From the NCBI RefSeq assembly GCF_901709675.1, contig NC_051097.1, positions 8,968,039-9,032,038 on the forward strand: a stretch of 64,000 bases of DNA, in the 5' to 3' direction. The DNA is from Syngnathus acus. Its lineage: Eukaryota > Chordata > Actinopteri > Syngnathiformes > Syngnathidae. The notes under the pieces were generated by a model. That model was not told where the DNA came from. It saw only the letters and a program-made list of their open reading frames with translations, and did no database searches. A program made the position numbers and the translations under genes. Shown one piece after another: positions 49,702 through 60,700 of the stretch (positions are counted from its first letter, which is position 1; the number at the start of each line of letters is the position of its first letter).

Positions 49702-51193
49702 ATGTCAGCGGCAGGTCAGACGAGCGGAAGCCGGGATATCCCGGCCGTGAGGCGGGTCGCCGTCCTGGAAGCCGCCCACATGCCCCAGGATTACTCCACG
49801 ACCCCCGGGGGGACCGTGTTCAGCACCACGCCCGGAGGTAACTCGGCCAGAGGTCAAACTGGGTCTCAAATCTCTGACATGCAACATAATAACTTGGGCT
49901 TTATTGCAAATAGCTATAATAAGTGCATCGGAGCACTTAAATGACTCTTGGTGTTCCTGCAGAATCATCTATAGCACAGATGTCAAACTCGAGGCCCGGG
50001 GGCCAGATACGGCCCGCCACGTCATTTCATGTGGCCCGCGAAGACAAATCGTGCATCAAATTCGTGTGTCATTACTAGAATTGCAAATTGTCTTCACTTT
50101 TAATAACATTTGACCAGTTTTTACCCGTCTGATTTGAAAACGAGTTATTTATCAGTTTGTTTTGTAGCTTTTACTGTATGTAATATGAGGTGCTCATACA
50201 TTTATTTGGGTTGACAGTCGTAATGGCCCTCCGAAAGATGATTACAATGCGGCCCGTGAAAAAAACGAGTTTGACACCCTTCATCCTTAGTCTTGTCATA
50301 TCCTTATGTTAATGATCAACAGTGTTTTGTTATTCACCGATTTGTAGCCTTTCGAAAAATTTGTTTTATCAGAAGGAGGAAATATTATGACTTCTTGCAC
50401 TGTGTAGTGATATTTAAAAAAATCCCAAACTATTCACAAAGATAACTTTTTATTGAGACTCAAAGCAGTTTCACTTAGGCAGACTATAAGCTGCACCAAT
50501 TGTTGCTACAAGCAAAACAAGGCGGTGTTTCCCCTTCTGCAGCAGTGAGAAAGTTGGCGGAGTATCCACATGCTGGTGTCGTCAGTGATACTGTGTTCTG
50601 TAAATGTTCACATTGATAAAATCCACACACACAAATACAGCTGGCTCACTCGATGTGTGTCACGGCAGTAGAAAATAGGTCATTCAAGCACTTGATGCTA
50701 CTAGTCTACATTGTGAGCGTCATCAGGTAAATGGAGGACTTCATTAAATCCACAATTATAAGATATTAAAAAAATCTGCCTCTTGCTTGTGCAGGAACTC
50801 GAATCATCTACGACAGGAAGTTCCTGCTTCAGTGTCGCACCTCTCCTTTGGCTCACACGCCTCCGAAGCTGCCCGATATCCCGGGAGTCACTCGACCGTT
50901 CAAACGGGAGTCCTCCACTGAGACCTGCCAGCCGGCAGCGAGTCAAAGCGGTCAAATCGAACAAAGCCAACATACAGAGGGTGCAGGTAAACATTGTTTG
51001 CATGTTATGACCTTTACGATGTGATGGAGGAGGGAGCTCTTGGCAATTGTGTGCGCAAGCTCAAACCAATTGTGATTCATGTAAAATCCCTTTTTAGCTA
51101 ATCACATGGGGCTGTATACTCAACTCCAGTTTTTTTCCACTCCACTCTTTTCTTCACACAGGAGAAGATGCCCAGTTTGACATGGACATTTGA
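49702..51193 (+). CDS. eif4ebp1: Eukaryotic translation initiation factor 4E-binding protein 1
   Basis: Three coding exons, 49702-49837, 50795-50986 and 51162-51193 (119 residues). The protein sequesters the cap-binding factor eIF4E and blocks cap-dependent translation until mTORC1 phosphorylates it. Visible are the paired priming sites [18 protein letters not shown], the eIF4E-binding helix IIYDRKFLL, the proline-directed sites [14 protein letters not shown] after it, and the C-terminal TOS motif FDMDI. Family members usually carry a RAIP motif near the N-terminus; here it reads RDIP. Length and overall layout favour eif4ebp1, as does the neighbour ank1, but eif4ebp2 is not excluded. It is convergent with the nodal-related gene. 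Confidence 0.92.
49977..50282. mobile_element. Non-autonomous DNA element in eif4ebp1 intron 1
   Basis: About 305 bp bounded by inverted ends, ATGTCAAACTCGAGGCCCGG on the left and CGAGTTTGACACCCTT on the right. GGCCCGC-type motifs occur near both ends (GGCCCGCCACGTCATTTCATG on the left and GCGGCCCGTGAA on the right). This organisation is common for small hAT-type elements in vertebrate genomes. No exact target-site duplication was found, so the ends may be off by some bases. Confidence 0.6.
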
Positions 51194-51396
51194 AGAGGAT
51201 TGGTACTATTTCTCACATCTTCACGGTTGTTGTTTTGTCGAGTGTAAAAGATTTTTTAAAGTTGAATTAAAAGGTAGGGACTGTGGAATATAAAATTAAG
51301 CTCCTCAAGAGGAAATTGTACTTCTGCATGCCTCCGTTGTTGGCATTTGGGGTGTGATTAAAATCTCTTTTAACTAAACATAATATTGTATAAGAT

Positions 51397-51402
51397 AATA
51401 AA
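51397..51402 (+). terminator. Candidate polyadenylation signal, eif4ebp1
   Basis: AATAAA about 200 bp after the stop codon. A second AATAAA follows near 51533. Confidence 0.5.
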
Positions 51403-51700
51403 GTGAGTAAACAGCTTTTATAATCAAGTACAATATTGTTTTTGTTGTTTGAAGTTAATTTACACTTTTTTTTGCATGATAAAATTGTGTATTACACAGT
51501 TGTATTCGCTGGATGAGGATTTTACAGTGGGAATAAAATGTATGTGAACTCTGGAATGACCTGGATTTCTTCATAAACTGTGGTGGAGGGGTGCATCATG
51601 GATTGGGGCTGCTTTGCCATCTCAGGGCCTGGATGGATTGCTATTAAAGGTGGCTTTATTGTATTGTAACAAGACACTTCTAAATTAAATGTAGAATTAA

Positions 51701-51706
51701 TTTATT
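51701..51706 (-). terminator. Candidate polyadenylation signal, nodal-related gene
   Basis: AATAAA on the minus strand about 265 bp beyond the nodal-related stop codon. The two convergent transcripts would end within about 300 bp of each other. Confidence 0.45.
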
Positions 51707-51969
51707 TTGTTGAAAATAAGAAATAATTTAATGTTTTACTGTACAATGTAAACAAACAAATGGCTCAACGTGACCCAAACAATCGATCATGTCAATTCCG
51801 TTTTTTAAAGGCGAAATGAAGCTTTATCGTATTGTGTTTTGCCAGTGCTTCACTCGCTGACCAGATTTGTGTCATTTGGAACGGGCACAATGCGAGACGC
51901 CTAAATCTACAACAGCAAAGTCATTAACAGTAGTAAAGTCTGTGATTGTGTACATGTTCTTGGCTTGGC

Positions 51970-53398
51970 CTAGTGGCAACCGCATTCTTCCACCACCATG
52001 TCCTGATGGTGCTTCATGACCATCTTGCCGTTCTCGTAGTAGAGCATAGACAGTGGCACCAGGTGGGTGGGCACGCAGGACAAGCACGGCATCTTGTTTG
52101 GGTGGTGCAGCTTGAGCAGGCTCTGTGGTGAGAAGGAGAACTTGCTTAGAACAGCACGGAAGAAAACATACACGAGCAGAAGAAGCGAAGACTCGTACCT
52201 GCATGTAGGCGTGGTTAGTGGGCTTGAAGTTCTCGTCTACTGGTGTGGGACAGGCGCCCTCGCAGCGGAAAGCGTTGTAGCCTTTGGGATAAACCATCCA
52301 CTGGCTCCAGCCTAGCTTCTCAAAGTCCACCCACATGTCCACCTTCCTGCACAGAAGATCCTCCTTGTTCGCTGTGAAGATCCTTCTTCTGTGCTGTCCG
52401 GAGAACCTTTTGGTCCTGCGGCGTGTCTTCCTGGGGCCGACCTCCCCATCCTGGCTCACGTACTTAGAGTGCACGGACGTGCGGATGAGCGAGGGCGTCC
52501 GCTGAGCGTCGGGGTTCTGCCTGGCGAAGATCACCATCATGACCCGGTTTTTTGTAAGGTGCTGGATTGCTTCCAGATTCTGCTCGCCGTCCTCCGGCTG
52601 ATGTGTTGACAGGGCCTGCTCTTGCCAGTGATGGAGCATTTGGGTCATGGAGAGCACCCTCCAGGAGGAGGTAGATCTCATGGTGCTGGGATGGGCCTTC
52701 AGCCTGCCCAGGAAGAGCCTGCCGCCAGGGCAGCTGTCGTCAGAGCACGAGAGGTAGACGTCCACCAAGGCTCTGGGGGACTCGCTGAAGTCCGGCAGGC
52801 GGATGCGGAGCTCGGCCTGTTGAATGCGGTCACCCGCGGACATGGAGGACATGTTGAAGGTGATGGACCACCGAGCGCCTCGCTGCTCACAGCCTGGAAC
52901 AGATGCAAGTACAAGAAATAGCACAAACTCAAATTCTTTTATTTTGGGTGGCCAACCATAATTCTGCATAAGTGCTGAAATGATGATTCCAAATAAAACA
53001 TTGACTACCAAACTGATTGGATTTAGATGTCAAAACTGTTTTAGCTGAATAAGTAAATTAAAAAGGAAGTAAAATCACACACGTTAGTTTTTAAAACTGA
53101 CCAAGGCTCAATGAAAAGATCAGCGTTTAAAAACAGAACACTCACTTTTTGCAACAAGGCTAGTCACATAATCCGAATGATGCAGTCCAGGGTTGTCCTC
53201 GGTCCAGGTCTTGTCTCCGGCATAGTTCTCAGTCAACATGGTCCGGTAGAGCTGCATCATGAAGACGGGAAGTCCTCCGACTTTGCGCCGCTGCGAGGTA
53301 AATTCGGAGCGGCTGGACAAAGCGCGCAGCTGCGCGTCTGGGTGCATCGCGGCGACGCACAAGCTGACCAGGAAAATGAACACGGCCAGTGTCGGCAT
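51970..53398 (-). CDS. Nodal-related TGF-beta family ligand
   Basis: Three exons, 53146-53398, 52199-52893 and 51970-52122 (366 residues). Nodal ligands signal through activin receptors with an EGF-CFC co-receptor to pattern mesendoderm and the left-right axis. The protein starts with a signal peptide ([17 protein letters not shown]). A prodomain follows, then a basic cleavage region (RKTRRRTKR) and a mature ligand with [61 protein letters not shown] and EECGCH. These segments are diagnostic of nodal. Which teleost nodal it is (ndr1, ndr2 or spaw) cannot be settled by eye. Seven cysteines are present in the mature part, but the usual adjacent CC is replaced by CLSC. The start codon lies 60-70 bp after a TATA box. 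The gene is tail to tail with eif4ebp1. Confidence 0.92.
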
Positions 53399-53459
53399 AA
53401 TTCCACGACCCAAGTGTTGGTAGTTTCCAAATGATGCATCTGAGATGTTTGCCTCCGGG

Positions 53460-53467
53460 TTTTTATA
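53460..53467 (-). promoter_or_regulatory. TATA box of the nodal-related gene
   Basis: TATAAAAA on the minus strand, about 65 bp upstream of the chosen start codon. It predicts transcription starting near 53435 and thus excludes the in-frame upstream ATG at 53539 as the usual start. Confidence 0.65.
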
Positions 53468-53479
53468 AGGCCACCCCAA

Positions 53480-54740
53480 ATGGCTGAAGTTCTTTTGAAG
53501 GCGCGTGTCTTTGATCCACGTCGTTCCTGCAGCACTCAATACAAAAATGGCACACTACTTGCATAGTACAGGACTTTTTTTTGAATGTGACATGATGCAT
53601 CGAAACTGCTTGGCTCCTTTGAAGTGCCCGACGTACAAACCCGTGTGAGGGGCCACAATTTGATTTGGTTGATAAGAGGCCCTCACAATAATTTGCGTTA
53701 AGGAGATTAGGGTGCCTTCTGATTAATGAGCAGGCAACTGCAGGAGTTAATCACACACAACTCGCAAATATTACATCATCATCAGGCATTACATGATTAG
53801 ATTTGTTCAATTTGGTCCTCCTAATATTTTTTTTTGGGGGGGGGGGGGGTACTATAATTAATGTTGAAACATTTTAAACATTTGCTCTAGGCAAAAGCGG
53901 AAACCAGGGAAAATTGAGTTATACTTTAATTATTGGTCATTATTTTTTTAAAAACGAATGTGTAATTTATTTTGTGTTTTTAAAAGTGAGATAAATGTGT
54001 TTGTTTTTATAATGTCACAGAGAAAATGTTTGCAATTCAAGTTCGTAACTTTTAATTGCAGAAGAGTTATTTAAATGAAATAAATAACATAATTATAGTT
54101 TTCATTTTGTTGCCTGGTGCGTTTTTTACCTACTCCACCAATTTATTTTTAGATAATTTTCATAAAAATCCAAATTTTATACAAATCGTTTTGGAGCGGT
54201 CAAAATGACTGCAATGGTCATAGTGAAAAACATTTATTCCTTACCGCTCTTCTTTTTTCGCGCGTACAAAAAATTTGTATATGGAATTGAATGTTTTCCA
54301 GCGTCAAAGCTGCATTACAATTGACAGCAGCATCAAAGAGTTATTATAAATGAGCAGTAATGAGCTCGCACTTAATCATAATTGGAATTGAAAGGGATAG
54401 AGAGACACCAACTGTTGCGCTTTAACCGTTCTTACATCAAACGAACTCTTGTTTTGATCAGTTTTTGAAATCAATTGATATTCAAAACCAATTTCATTCA
54501 TCAAGTAAATTTAAATGCACTGTTTGAATCACTTGACAATAAAAGATTGTTGTATAGCCTTTGCAGATTTTTTTAAAATTTCTTTTACATTTAGTTACTT
54601 CTTTATATATTGCTTTTGTTTTTTTACAGATTGTCCGTTTTATTATTTTTTAACTAGATACAATAGGCCACGACGTTGCTTACTTCCGTGTGCCGTAGTG
54701 CGCATGTGCAATTAGAGCCTCTATTTCAGGTGGAGTTGCA
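53480..54740. other. Spacer between divergent nodal-related and lrp13-like genes
   Basis: AT-rich, with a poly-G tract near 53837-53850. No coding pattern was seen. Being between divergent genes it should hold both promoters; only the nodal TATA box was recognised. Confidence 0.5.
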
Positions 54741-54744
54741 GGTG

Positions 54745-57700
54745 ATGGGCTTCTATTCAGATGAGTCGTGCGTGTCCGACATGAAGTCACGCCAACTCAT
54801 TTGTTTGCTACTCCTGTCGATTTTATACCCTGCCGCAGGTAACAAACTTTTTTTCACTCTTGTATTGCTCAAATTTGGTGCATTTAATTTCAAGCGCATT
54901 GATTTTGCTGGTGCGTTCTCATCACTAAACGAGCCACAAAGGCAACTAATTTGAATTGAACGTTTTCTCCTCACGTTTGCATTTAGAAGAGGTGTGTTCT
55001 TATTTTATTTTATTTTATTTTTTTCTGGGGAGGGATAGCTAGCTGGTTGCACTTGAAGTTGAAATTGAGCCTAAATTCTGCGCTTGTTTCAGGTCATGAT
55101 TTCCAGTGTCGTCCAAACCAATGGGAATGTGACGATGGAAGTTGCATTGCTGATAAATGGAGATGTGATGGAGAAGGGGACTGCCTGGATGGTTCTGATG
55201 AGATGGACTGTACTGGTAGGCACTTTTTAATATTGTTAAGATTGGGCCAAAATGAATTCCTGCACCTGTAGATAGTGAGAAAAAAAAATCACACCCTAAC
55301 ACAACTCCTATGCCGCCATCATATTTTTTCCCCCTGTCCATTTTTTTTTTTTTTTTTAATTGGATTTTCCCTCAGTTCCTCCAGGCTCCTCCAACTGTCC
55401 ACTCGGTCAGTTTCCATGCGTGGGCTCTGTCGGCTGTGTTGACGCATCGGCACGCTGCGATGGACAGAAGCAGTGTCCAACCGGCTCCGATGAGGAAAAC
55501 TGCGATGTCGCCTTAGGTTGTTTGGACTCGGACTGGACTTGTCGGAACCGCATTTGCATCCCCATAGAGCTCCGCTGTGATGGAAAGAATGACTGCATGG
55601 ACAACTCTGATGAGGAGGGCTGTGGTGAGGAAGCTTTCATGTTTTATGCAATTCCTTTTTTTTTTTTTATTTAAAATGTTTTAAAATGTTACAAATTTTC
55701 TGGTGACCAGTTGTTTGCCGTGAGGGTGCCCTCCAGTGCGCAGATGTGTGTCTGTCTGCTGACCAGATGTGTGATGGGAAGTTTCACTGCTTGGATGGCA
55801 GCGACGAGCCCGTAACTTGCGGTAAGTTTAGTTCTGAAATAATAAAATGTGCTGATCAACAATATTGATTCTTGACGTCATTTGATGCAATGCCCCTTGC
55901 AGGTGAGACCTGCTCTGTGAAAAATGGAGGTTGTAGCCACGTGTGTGTGGAGGAGTCATGGGGTGCTTTGTGCACATGTCCTCCTGGCTATAAACTTGAC
56001 GTCAATGGGGCAGTCTGCAAAGGTAATGCAATAGCTGCATTTTTTTTTTTTTGTGGGATTGATTGATTGCAGGCAATGAGATCAGCTGTTGAAAAATAAA
56101 ATTCAGGGATTTTATTGTCCTACGGTAGTTATGTAATTTAAAATAATTCTAAAATATTTAAATATTGTAAAATTGGCCATATCGTATTAGATATGCAAGA
56201 TAAACTGTTAGACTGCACAAAAAGTGGAGTCATGCCACCCTTGAAAGTGATTGTTGTGACAACACCGCCGTCTGCTGGCCGTGTTGTGCAACTGCCTTGT
56301 TGACTTAGTTGCCCTATATGTGCCCGCAGATGTGGATGAATGCGCCCTTCCCTTCACGCCATGCCTCCATCACTGCACCAATACAGTTGGATCTTACTTT
56401 TGCCACTGCCGAGAAGGCTTCAGTCAGGATGAGAGCTTTGGCTGTCTGGCCACAGGTACTGCCATTAAATTATGCCTCAAAGCAAACTAACAATATTGAT
56501 CTTCTCATTTTCTTTCTTTTATTGCCAATGTCACAACTTTTGACGTGTGTGCCTTCAGGGAACGTTACCCGACTGCTGACAGTTCTGAGGACATCCGTCG
56601 GGCTGCTAAATGTGAAGTCGCAAAGGTTTGAGGTGCTCCAGATTCTAAAGTTCGACCCGGTGGCCTTGACCTATGACATTGCCCGGGGTCACTACTACTG
56701 GGCTGACGACATGGGAGTCATCTATAAGAGTGATGGGAAGCGCACTTGGACAATCCATGCTGGTTTGTTTCCCATGTACTCGTATCTCATTATGCATGAT
56801 GGTAGCCATTTTTGTATTAGCTAATTTCATTAGCTCTATGCTAACCCAACCTTCAAATTCCTTACACAGGTGAGCCTGGAATCAAAGGGCTGGCTTGTGA
56901 CTGGCTGAATGGAAACCTTTTCTGGACCAATCAGAGGACAGAATCAATCTACGTGCAAGCAGATGATGAGAAAAGTTCCACCATTTTGTTGAGCAAATCA
57001 ATCAGCCCATCAGAATTGGTGGTTCTACCAGTAGAGAGGTTCGCTTGATCAGCACTTTTTTTTTTATAATTTATAATTCATAATTTTATTTTTTCAACAA
57101 TTCTTTGTTTTTGCAGCTTGATGTTTTGGATCAACACGGGCCCTGGCACGAGGGTGACCATAGAGTGGGCATGGATGGATGGGTCGGACAGAAACTCTCT
57201 GATTGTACTGACGGCACAAATGGCCCATGGACTCACAGCAGACGTGGCCGCCAGGAGGCTCTACTGGATCAGTGACGCCAAGATGGTGACTTGAAAAAAA
57301 AAAAATGAGACCATTGTATCTCATCCAGAAATTAGAATAAAGTCGTATTCTTTCCATCAGTCCATCGAGACGATGAAAGTGGATGGGACCGGCCGCTACA
57401 CGTTCACCGGACTCTTCAACAAGAGACCGGCTCGCAACCTGGCCGTGTTTGAAAGTTCCTTCTACTGGGCGGACAACAAAGGAGTCTGGCAGGTTCCGCA
57501 GAGCCAACCAAACCGGAAGAAGTTTCTGTGGAAATCCACACTTCCACTTTTGACCGTCTTTCATGAGCTGCAGCAGCCGAGAGGTAAGCGAGGAACTTCC
57601 TCCTCGTGTGCTTTCGTGCTATCAAAGTGCAAATGTCTCCTCCACAATTAGGTTCTTCTGCATGTGCCAAGACCCCATGCCAGATATGTGTGCTCACCAA

Positions 57701-60700
57701 AAGCAACCCTGTGGGCTTTACTTGCACTTGTCCCACCTCCAAAGTCCTGATGGTTGACGGAACATGCGACTGTAGGTTCCCTCGCAACCGAACTTACTGT
57801 ACAACGTAAAAGTTCTGCAATCATTTAACGAAGACAAAAGGATGGGTAAATTTATTTTCTTATGCTTCAGATCCAAGATTCCTCTACGCCACCTCCAAAA
57901 GTATCAACCTGTTGGAGTTTAAAGGCAGCCAGTCGATGGAAACGAAAATCTTTGCTACTGACAAGGGCATCTTGTCTTTTGATGTGAACTGGAACAGCGA
58001 CTGGCTGTACTGGGCCGACCAAACTGGTCACCTCCAGCGCACCAGTTTAACACAAGTCAAGACCGAGTGGATTCCTACAAAAGTGTCAGGTTAGTGATTT
58101 AATGATCTAATGTTTGGAATTGGTCAACTTAATCTACGCAATTTTTTTTTTTTTTAGTTTGTCTTATTAAAGTCGACCAAAAGAGTGGAAGCGTGTATTG
58201 GGTGTCATGTGACCAAAGCCGGATCGGCTCCGTGGAAGTGGACAGCAGTTACCAGCGGCAGTTGTACCACACCACCAGAGAGATTCGAAGCCTCTTCCTG
58301 GACTGGCTGAGGGGCGGAGTCATCTGGTTGGAGGAGGAGTTTATCTTCACGATGAGCATGACTGGAGGCAAAGCCAGAGAACTTCTGCGCTTGGATGGAG
58401 TCGTAGAGAATTTGGCCTTTGACCTCAGAGCCGCGAGTCTGTTGTGGAACTCCGACACAGCAGGTGTGTCCACTTTTTTTATTAAACCTTTTTTGCTTTC
58501 CAGTACTAATACTCTTCTTTTCCAGGCCTGATGATATTGAGTCTGCACCAAGGGAATAAACACAAAGCGGGAAAAAGATGGAACGTTTCCGGCTCGCTAT
58601 TGGGCGCCTTGGAACCTTACCTGTTGTCGCTGTCCTCTGACGTCATGACCCTGTGGGACCGACGTGAAGGGCGGCGTATCCAGGATGTGACAACCAGAGG
58701 TCCCGTGGTCAGTGTGGTGGAAGCACTCCGGGACGTCCATGCAGGTTCATACATATTATCGACAACTTTGATCATCAAGTTTAGATGGTGAAAGTTTGTT
58801 TCCATAGTTCCGGTTACTGCCGCCTGCTCGTCTGTGCTATGCAAGGGCACCTCCATCTGCCTGCCTCCAAATAAACTGTGTGATGGCAAAAAGGACTGCC
58901 CTGATGGAGATGATGAAAGTCTTTGTCTTCAGAAATGTTCCTCCAAAGGTTGTGTCTTTAGTTTAGTTCCAAAAAGCTGCAGCTTCTGACTTTAACGTTT
59001 CTTCTCAGATGATTTCAAATGCAAGGACCGGAAGAGCTGTGTGTCGAGAGCGCTGGTGTGCGACGGCCGCTCTCATTGCTCCGACGGCTCGGACGAGGTC
59101 GGTTGCCCGGCCGTTGCCGCAGTCGGGCCTCGGGTGGATGCCGTCAGGTGTCGAAAAGGCTCCAGACCGTGTAAGAACGGCGTCGAGTGTGTTCTGTACA
59201 CCCACGTGTGCGATGGGGAGAACGATTGTAAGGATGGCTCGGACGAAGAAGATTGTGGTGAGTAACTTGAACGTTTTGCAAACCGGGTTGGTCAAATTTA
59301 ATAAAAATGTGTGTCCACATTTAGCAGAGCAGGATGTGACTTCGCCAAATCCAAACGAAATCACAAAAGCCGCGCCGGCGCTTCCCGCCTGCATCAGCCC
59401 GGCCGTCCTTTGTCCCCACCCTTCTGTCCGTCGCTGCATCTCCCCAAAGCAATTTTGCAACGGGCGAGAAGACTGCCCTGACGGCTTTGATGAAAATAAC
59501 TGCGTGAAAAGATGTTCCTCCAAAAGTAAGTCGGAAATATATTTGTCAAAAATCCACCCGGAGCGTTAAATTTTAATTTGTTTCGCCCCAGATGATTTCC
59601 GCTGCAAGGACCGAAGGAGCTGCATCTCCAGGAGCCTGGTTTGTGACGGGCGTGCTCATTGTCACGACGGCTCCGATGAAGTCGACTGTCCCAGCGTTCC
59701 GATCCCTGCCGGCCAAGCCAAAGCTTTGAAGTGCCTGATTGGCTCCCAATTGTGCCGAGATGGCAGCCAATGCGTTCCTTTCGGTCACATGTGTGACGGC
59801 GAGCCAGACTGCAGAGATGGCTCGGATGAAGAAGGATGTGGTGAGCACTGGCGGGGCCAGGGTTATGGTTTTCCTCGAAAGGGGTCGGCAAAACATTTTT
59901 TTTTTTTTAAATATAAAACCAAATATTGGGGAAAAAAAACCGAGTATTCATTGACACCTGGTGGGTCCGAATAAATTTGGGGGTGGCAGTGCCCCCAGAG
60001 TCCCCCCCCCTTTAGCTCCGCCAGTGGTGGTGAGCATACATGTTTATTTTTGTCGTCAAGGTTACACATTTTGCTATGGTAGATAAAAGTTTTGTTAATG
60101 TTAAACCAGGATTATTCAATTGATTATTTACAGACACTCTGACGACGCCTCCAGAAAATGGCCACCGAAATCGACCTCCATTGCCTACCAAGACTCAACC
60201 TCCCATCAAGCCGTCTTGCACCAGCCCTTCGTTTCTGTGCCCAGATTCAACGTGCATCCCTCCAACGCATATATGTGACGGCATTAAAGACTGTCCTGAC
60301 GGATCTGATGAGAAAACATGCCTGAAACGATGCAAAGATAAATGTAAGTCGACTGCTTTTAGCTTAATCAGCACTTTATTCTGCAGGACTTTTTTTTTTT
60401 ATTCATTTATTTTTACTTTCCTCTCTCAGCGGACTTCCTCTGCCAAGACAGGCGGAGCTGTGTTCTCAAGAAGCTGGTTTGCGATGGCCGAGCTCATTGT
60501 CACGACAGCTCCGATGAGGTTGACTGTCCGCCTGTAGCTCCGCCAGCTCCGCCTGCCAACCGGGATTTGGTGCTGAAGTGTCGTTTAGGTTCCCAGCTAT
60601 GTCAGGACGGGACTCAATGCGTTCCCTACAGCCATGTGTGTGATGGAGAGAAAGACTGTCGGGATGGCTCAGATGAAGAGAAATGTGGTATGTTATTTCT

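Noticed and set aside
53399-53539. Upstream in-frame ATG for the nodal-related gene
   Set aside because: It lies upstream of the TATA box, and the added residues would put the signal peptide in the interior of the protein.
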